A stretch of 64,000 nucleotides of DNA, taken from positions 4,289,486 through 4,353,485 of the forward strand of contig CM046850.1 in NCBI GenBank assembly GCA_025618425.1, written 5' to 3'. The notes below the pieces were generated by a model. It saw nothing but the letters and a program-made list of their open reading frames with translations, was not told the origin of the DNA and did no database searches. The DNA comes from Heliocidaris tuberculata (taxonomy: Eukaryota; Echinodermata; Echinoidea; Camarodonta; Echinometridae). How positions within the stretch are numbered: position 1 is the first letter of the stretch; every line of letters begins with the position of its first letter. The position numbers were made by a program, and so were the translations under genes. Positions 36,193 through 45,100 of the stretch are shown piece after piece.

Positions 36193-39100
36193 CCAGTCTT
36201 CTATCACCATCTTTGTTGTCCCATTTCTCTCTCTTTCCATTTCTCTTAAGGTCTAAGTACATATCTAACTCTCTGTGCCCCATCCACCACTTGTAGGTTA
36301 GGTTTAGGTCTATTGAAGAATATTCAAGATTGCAGCTAAAAGCTGATACATTTGAATTTCCATATTAAAATACATAAAAAGAACAACAACACAAAATACA
36401 TTTCATTATTGCCTACTATTTACAGTAAAAAATTGTCAGTATAGATAGTAGTATTGTGCTGACATTATTACAGCCAGCAATATTGTTATAAAGTGAAATT
36501 CCAATGACAGAAAAGAAAGTACATTAAATTTACATACCGTTCAGTAATTGAAAAATAAATTGGTGTAACAGAATAAAGAGACAAAATAGCCTTGATTTGT
36601 CTTATTCTAAAATTTGCTGGTTTTATCATTTGAGTGTATCTCATATAAAGTGAAATTGGAAAATGTAAATAACAAAAAAAAACAAATTATTAGGAGTACT
36701 CTAGAATGGTAAATGGTAGAAAAACTGTAGGATACTTTGATCACTTATCTCTGAAAAGACAGAGAAGATGCCCACATTACAATCCATGCTTGAACTGAGG
36801 GGGAAAAAATCGTACAGAACATGGTATACTACTGCAGGTATATGGTTGGTAGAGTCATGAAATCTACTCTTCTATTATGTAACAACCACTGAACTATTGT
36901 GCCTCTGCAGAGAATTATGTAATTGAGGTATGGTTTAAAGGCACACAGTCGTCAAGTTTCCATGTGCATTGCATCATAATTCGCTGACGCCAGATTTTGG
37001 TTGAATTACCAATTAATGTGTATGAGGTCTCCCAGGCAGGCAGGCAGCGAAACCAGGGAGATGGGTCTGCCCATGGGTCTGTCCCACCATAAATTTACTC
37101 GAGCTGGGGAGATTTATGATGATGACATTTCTTTACACTGTATGGGAAGGAGGGCACAATGCACTACGTAAGAACTGCCTGTCATTAAAAGTGAAGTCCA
37201 CTCTCGTTGATTGACAACACCTGTTATAAGGTGAACACCCGAATGGTGTCAAATTCCCCATGAGAACCCACGACTATGTGACTTTAAAGTGATTTGGTAA
37301 CTTTGTAGAGCTTGATAAAATCTGAGCTGCCTGGCCTTACATGCTATCAGTGTATGTAATATGGTGTGAAAATAAAGCCCAAGAAAAAAAAGCACTTCAA
37401 AATCATCATGTGCTTCACAAAAGTAAACATGTACAAGTGACTGGAAATGCCAGACTCATTTTCACCCATAGACTCAGAGTTAGACTAAAGCGTATGGCCA
37501 TACGCTTTCGTAAATGGGAGTATTCAGTCATAGATATCTTAATAATAGCATTATATATTTGAAAACCTTTCTATGCGTGGCTATTTATTTATCCTTCTAA
37601 ACATCATTATACAAGACAGATATCAAAATCAACAATTTATTAAATCAAGCCTCCACAAAGTTACCGAATCCCTTTAATAGTGACCTCTTCACATTGGATC
37701 TTACAGCTGAGATGTTATTACAGCAGGACATGGATGGCTCCTTCCAACAAGTCATTGACATTGAATACAGGGACACAAGCAAGAGACTTCTACACATCCT
37801 ACAGACACAATTCAAGTTCTTGGAACATCTGAAGGTATTAAAGTTCGTTTTATAAAAGATATCCAGGTGAAGAATATGCACTGTATTAAAGTTTCGTTCG
37901 ATTATGTGAGAATCTGTACTTCATCATGAACAGAGACAAACATTACCTTTAAAGGGATTGATTAACTTTGCCTAGGATTGAAAAAAAAAATCACTGTTCC
38001 AGCTAATGCTGTAATCATAATTGCAAACCTTTAGGTCAGACAGGAATCGCCTGAGTTTTATAAGCTGATCGGTCGTTTATATATCAAGATATTTACGATT
38101 GAACGTTGATGTCGGGATAGAGTACCACCGAACCCTAAAGAACTCTTACGGTGAACAGAATACCATACAATGAACGAATCCTTATTTCTTCATGGGCTGG
38201 AAACCCGCTCTGAAATCGCCAAGCGCTGGTGCTTGGTTTTTGTGACTGCAGCGCAGCGAAGAAGCCGAGCGACTTGCACTAGCGATCGATCGCAATACCT
38301 TTCGCCTAGCTAGCTTTTTTCTCTTTTTTAGGATAGTAAACGGGTTCCATTTTTCTCATACTTTCACATATCCTTAATTATATATGTAATCAGAGGATTG
38401 GACACAATTCACTGGCATTTGCGTTGATTTCACAATTTTTCACAAAGTTAATCAATCCCTTTAAACAAATCTATTCTTGACTCCAATGGACCTTACCAAC
38501 GAATGTCAGGTACCTGTTAAGGTATGAACTTTTTTCTGTATGAGAGTGTACACGTATTTGTTATGAAGAGATTCAGCTCCCACGTATCTTGTCTATTCAC
38601 AGGCTATGAGGAGGTACCTTCTGCTTGGACAAGGTGATTTCATCAAGCATTTGATGGACCTTCTAGAGTAAGTGAGAGTCTAATCAGGGCCCTCCCACAG
38701 AAAACATCAAAGTGTACCAATCACCTGAAAAATAATTTGTGTACAGCTAGAAAGTATAAAATCAACCTCCAAGAGCTCGATCTGGCATTCTGTAGGTCAA
38801 CAGTTCAAGATGAAGGAAATGAAGGATAACATGAAAATGCTCACGCGGATCCGAACTTCGAGTTTGGTTTCGCGCGAGCCCTTATCTTGGCAAGCGCATA
38901 CGGGTGCGTTGAGAAGTCTAGCCATAAGTCGCTTTTACGTTTATAGAGAGTGTAGTTAAAATTACAATTTCTCTTTATAGAATTAATATTTGAAGCCCAC
39001 ATTTTGAATATAGTATAACGACATGGAACCTCTAACATACAGAGAAAAATATTTTTTGGTGATTGGTACCCTTTAAATCTGTTCCACACAAAGTTGTATA

Positions 39101-42100
39101 TAAATCCTTCTATAGGAGATATGTATGAAGATATTGTTTATTTAAGAGCTGCTTAGACCTGTTTTCTATTTTTGTGTTTACAAGTGTCCTTTATTATACA
39201 CACTGAAGTTGCAGTTCCATGATTAGTTTACCAAAGGCATAATGGCCCATGTTTAGGCAGAGGCCATTTTGCAATGCATTTCTTATCTGATTATCATAAG
39301 GTCATGAAACTTTAATTCCCAATCACAAGATTTTGTAATTTGATTGTAATTATGAAAACTACTTTTGCGTATTAAAAGACACACATATCACAGAGTTCAT
39401 ATTAAAGGGCAATCCAACCTTGCTAATCAGATGATTTGTATAAAAGCAGAAAAATAAGAAAAACAGGATGGTGAAAGTTTGAAAGAAATCGGACAAGGAC
39501 TAAGAAAGTTATGGATGTTTCAAAAATGAGATCACTCCATCTGTGCGATTCTCAAATTGGCAATTTGGTGAGTCAATTGTGACGTTTTTGTGGACAACTC
39601 TCCCATTTGTCGTACACAAAAATATAATTAATTTGCGGTTTTCTTCGAGGCGCCTTTACCCTCGGGGCAGTACTCATAATATATTGGAGATAGCATATTG
39701 TTATAGGTCTTCATGAACAAAAAGATCCTACTGAGTAATGCATTTTTTTTTAAAAGTGACATTTTAGTCATTTTGTGTGTTAGAGCGAATGGGGGAGTTG
39801 TCCACAGCTACATCACAGTGACATTACCTATTCGGCCAAATTGAAATTCCCATATGCATAGTGATTACAACTTTCAAAAAATCATAACTTTCTTATTACT
39901 TGTCCGATTTCGTTCAAACTTTCACTAATCTGCTTCTCTGATTTTTCCTCTTTCTTTCAAAGCAACTTGCTATTAAGGTTGGATTTCCCTTTAACACCTG
40001 AAAGAGTACAATGCACATTCATTGAAAGAAATAGCTGTTGATCAGAAGTGGACAGTCTTGCAAATATCAACTTCCTTGGCCATATACTTCAGAAGACCAC
40101 TCTTGAGACAGTTGCCCTCACTGATACTGTGGGAGGATGTACAGCACGAGGATGACTTACCCTTTCTTGGCTCAGAGAAGCCACTGACACCCTGTTGACA
40201 TCATTTGCATTCGCCAAGCAAAAAGAAGAACACTTAAAAGCATCATCAGGTTCTGACATGCCAGTAGTATGGATGTAAAACTCACTTTCTTATTTGACTA
40301 TTAAATGATCAGAAGGTTTAGATTGATGATTGTTGACATTGTGTGTCATAAATGTAACTATTGATTCTTTTCTTTCTCCTGCAGGGCTGATCTTGCCAAA
40401 CCAGCCAACATGCTGTACCTCCACAATCTCAACGGAGTCCTGGAGACAGCTGTCAGAGCGACCAACGCTCAGTTCGATGATTCAGATATTCTCAACCGTC
40501 TTGATGTCAGACTTCTAGAGGTGAGGTTGCCTTGCTTTTATTAAACAAGAACATTACAGTGTTGAATCTTAACAAACTTGCCCATATTAAGCAATAGAAA
40601 CTAGTAAGTGTGTGGGAATTAGTAGTAGTTGCCAAATGAATTCTCATCTTCATGAAGCCTATAAAATTGTAGACAGCAGTGAGAGCAATAATTGCTCAGT
40701 TCAATGATTCGGATATACTCAACCTTCTTGACATTGGGCTTTTGGAGGTGAGATGGCCTATTTTCTTTCTTGTACAAAGCGATGAGTACTTAATCATCTA
40801 CACGGGACAAGCAATTTATTTGTTAGCATTTGGGTCCAATTTTGCAATAAGCTGGGCCAAAGTAGCAAGCACCAGCAGATGCTGAATAAATTTGTATAGA
40901 GATGAGATTAATCAAACCAAGAACCAAATGGTATAGTCCAGTTACTATCAGTGATATGTTTACCCACAACTGTAAGTTCTCATTTTCATATTTCTTGTTG
41001 GTGATCTATGACATCCACAGGAGACACTGGCTAGGACATTTTCTTCAGCCTAGAATATCATGGAAACAGACGAAAACGAACAAAGAAATATTTCGCATGG
41101 CATGGCTTAAACAACCTACTCTGATAGGACTAGTTAAGGAAAGAAAGGCAAAATACTTTGGTCACGTCAAAAGACATCAGAGTCTCTTGAAAGATATGTT
41201 GGAAGGGAGAGTAGAAGGTACTAGACCAAGAACCAACTGGGAAGAGAACATTAAGACCTGGGGCAGTATTTTGAAAGCTCACTAGAGCTCAATTAGCACT
41301 CAATTAACAAATTGGTATTCTGAAAGCTCAATTAAGTGCCCATTCCTAGTTTGCAGGAGGTGCGTTGTCCGTATGCAGTGATGCATGGAAGGATGCACTA
41401 CTGTGGTGTGTGCGCAGAAGTTAAAAGAGTTTGGGTATTCTGAAAATTAAACTCAAAATGATAAAAGACCCAATATGTCTCTTAAGTCTTCCGTTTTTTA
41501 ATGACGTGGCACTCTTTTATTGTATTTTTCATGTAAAAATGATGCCCTTTCAATTGCAAGGATGTTATGTGTGATTAAATGAGAATTACCTTATCCATTT
41601 TCATACAAAGGAGCAGTCTCAGAGTTGGTTTTCAACATTTTGTGGTTGTTTGAGATCAAGAAAGTCAAAATTATTGCAGGGCTGTATGGTTTCATTTTAC
41701 AGTGGCTTGCGCAGGGAGCGGTTCATTAGACAGTTTTGCTATGTTGAAGCTGGAGCACATATACACCATTTTTCTTTGTTACAGCTCATCTGATTGGTGG
41801 AAATGGACTAAAAAGGGGAGGAGCATATTCTGACTACGCTGGACTTAATTGAGCACTAAGTGAGCTTTCAGAATACCAATTTGGAGGTCTATTAGCGCTC
41901 AATTAAATAGGGGACTTACGAGGAAAGTTAAGCGAACTTTCAGAATACTGCCCCTGGAGTGGAAAAACACTGCAAGAGTGCCCTAGAATAGCATAGAACA
42001 GAGATGTGTGGGAAAATGTAGCAGTCAACCTCCAAACCAGGAGAAGATACCATGATAGATAGACTACCATCTTGATGGTCCTATCACTACTGTCTTTACA

Positions 42101-45100
42101 CCTTACTACAAGATCCTTTACCTCAAATCGTTTACTTTCTTTGTCCCCAGGAGACATAGGCCAGTATTCTTGAAAGGTGCCTAACCTTAAGCCCAGCCTA
42201 AGTGTGTAGATTTAGGCCACTGAATTATGGAGAGCTAAATGTCACCCACTTTCAATCCTACGAAATCACAATAGACTCTTTCTAGTTCTGGAACTAAATA
42301 CAAATACAAAAACCTCACGATAGAATTGATTTGTGATGCTAATTTCATGCCAGGAACTAATTTTGTTTCTTTATTTTTTTTCATAGATATAGTAATTTAT
42401 ACAGGACTTAGGGGTTGACACATGACCTTCACTAAATCAGTGGCCTAAATTAAGCCAGGTTAACTTAGGCCACTTTCAAGAATACAGGCCATAGGCTGGA
42501 ACATTTAATTTCTGTCTTTACACCAAATTTCAAAATCTTCTATCACAGACCGTTAATATCCTTCCTTTATCTTGATGATGTAGATTTCCCCAGGAGACAC
42601 TGGATGGGATGTCTTCAGCCTTGACTACCACCTCACCGGACCAATCAGTACTGTCTTTACTGCCAGCTGCAAGATCCTGTACCTGCGAGTCTTCAACTTC
42701 CTATGGAGGGCCAAGCGTATGGAGTACATCCTAGCTCAGGTGTGGAAGGGTCAGATGACAAACGCCAAGGCCTTGAGATCTATTCCAGGTGGGTGTTACT
42801 AGTACATGTACTTGCATTGATTTCTGAATAGCTCCCTCTGTGACAAAAGCAAGGATTTCATTTCTTACAAAGGATTTATAGAACTTGTGTGTGACCTTGA
42901 GATTTCAAAGGCAGTATCTACAGGATGTCTACTAAACCTGTGCAAAGTTTCACAGAATTTTGTGTTAAGTCTGCAAAAGGGATAAAATACCTTTAAAACT
43001 GAGTCCATCATTACTATCACAGGGCTGAAGGTGTTGAGATTCCAAATTTATATGGCATTGCAGGGAAAAGTTTTATTGTTTGTTTACTTTATCATGGTGG
43101 AATCTTTTTTTTCTACGAATCAGTGCAACATATTCATGAGTAACCTTTTGTGTCTGATTTCTTTCATATCTTCTTCACGTAGAACTGTCGCCCCTTCTCC
43201 ATCACTGTCACATGATTGCTACGGAGATGATCCACTTTGTCAACCAGATGCAGTACTACATAAACTTTGAGGTGAGAAATAGCTTCAGGACCCTGTTTCA
43301 TAAAACTTGTTATCAATAACAACTGCCCCGTTTCTTTGACCAAATTTGCTCTCAGCCAATCAGATTCAAGGATTTCAGTAGCTTATAACAATTCCTGTAA
43401 CTTGTTATTGATAAAAAGTTTTATGAAACAGGTCCCAGTGGTCAGAGAATGGAATGGTGTGTAGAAGACAAGGGAGTTCGCTCACATCCGCAACCAACAT
43501 GACATGTCTATGGAGGGAGACCTGGGCTAATTTAAATGATCTTCTACACATCATCTTTTGGAGCCAGAAGGGCATTAACTCTGTGTAAAATGATATGAGC
43601 TCTAAACTGACAATTTACTGTCATTCTGGCAGACATGTTGTTTTGAAGCTACTCAAGCTACAGTGAGAAGTCATCAAGTACTTTAAATATTGGTCTAAAA
43701 ATCTTGTGGAAATCACCAATTGAAAAGATTTATCAAATTTCATGTTTGTATTTTATGCTTTGAGGTTTTCTTCTTCTTTTTTTCTCCCTTGAAATGCTTT
43801 TAAGCTTTTGCTCCTGAGTGCTTTTCACTATACTAATGATTCCACCCCGCATTGTGTAGAGGAATTTTGTAGGGTTTTTGTTTCTGTCATGTTCATATAG
43901 ATAATGGCATGTTCTTGGAATGAGGTGTACAATAGGTCCGTCTTCATCAGCGCGAGTTTTCAAAACAACCCGCTTATTTTGATCCTACTTTTGTGGCAAA
44001 AAACTAACTTGATCAGGACAAGCTTGAGCTAATTTGTAATGAAGATGCAATTAGTGGGTTATTTTGTGGGCTCAAGCTCGAGCTTACAAACCCACGCAAC
44101 TCAGGGTTTTTTAAGAACTAGCATGCTATTTAGCAAATAATCCCGCTAATTTGCGGTGAAGATGCACTCGGGTTTTGACTCAAGTTAGTTTATTCAAGAA
44201 ATGTGTTCTTAGAACCATGAAGTGCGCCTGCTCCGTAGCTCGAGCTAAATTACCAAGCTTGATCTAGAATCGCCCCATACTCAGGCTGATGGAGACGGGG
44301 GTTTTTCAAACTTGGATTTATTTCTCGAGTAGCCCTGATCTAGCTAGAATCTCTAGCTTAAACCCAACCCAGGCTGATGGAGACGCACCTAATGATGTTG
44401 ATTACTTGATGTTGAGATTAGTTCTGTTGGATCTTTCAACCTTGTAGGTAATGGCATGTTCATGGGATGAGATGTGGAAGGATGTCACAGAGGCAGAGGA
44501 TCTTGATAAAGTCATCGCTGCTCATGAAGTCTTCCTAGATACCATACTCAGGAGAGCATTGCTGGATGAAAAGTCTAGGGTAAGTAGCAGGGAGGAGGTG
44601 TTTGGAGGGGGAGGAAGATAAAGGTAAAATAACAGTAACAGAGGCTAAAGATCTTGATAAGGTCATCGCTGCTCATGAATTCTACGTCGATAACATACTC
44701 AGGAGAGCATTGCTGAATAACAAGTCTAGGGTAAGTAGCAGGGAGGAGGTGTTTGGAGGGGGGGGGGGGTAAGGGGATGGAGAGGGAGGAAGAGGAGGGG
44801 GAGAGAAGGAGAGGAAGGATGTAAACAGAGGCTGAAGATCTTGATAAGGTCATCGCTGCTCATGAAGTAGATACAATACTCAGGAGAACATTGCTGGATA
44901 AGAAGTCTAGGGTAAGGGTTAGGGAATGGAGTGGGAGGAGGAGGAGGGAGATGGAATGAAGAGAAATGTAACAGAGGCAGAGGCAATAAAATCAGACCGT
45001 TAGATTTACTGTGTTATTATGAGCATTTGTTGTAATCATGTTCTTTATGAGGTCACACTGTAATGTTATCTTTTCAGCCTCTACTGACCCAACTGCGAGC

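Noticed and set aside
37487..37508. 22-bp perfect palindrome AAAGCGTATGG and mirror
   Set aside because: Isolated, with no flanking structure or repeat copies seen; length is not exceptional in 64 kb.
40040..40260. Possible coding fragment antisense in GCP3 intron 17
   Set aside because: About 45 open codons on the minus strand look mildly protein-like, but no family, start or splice support could be found.
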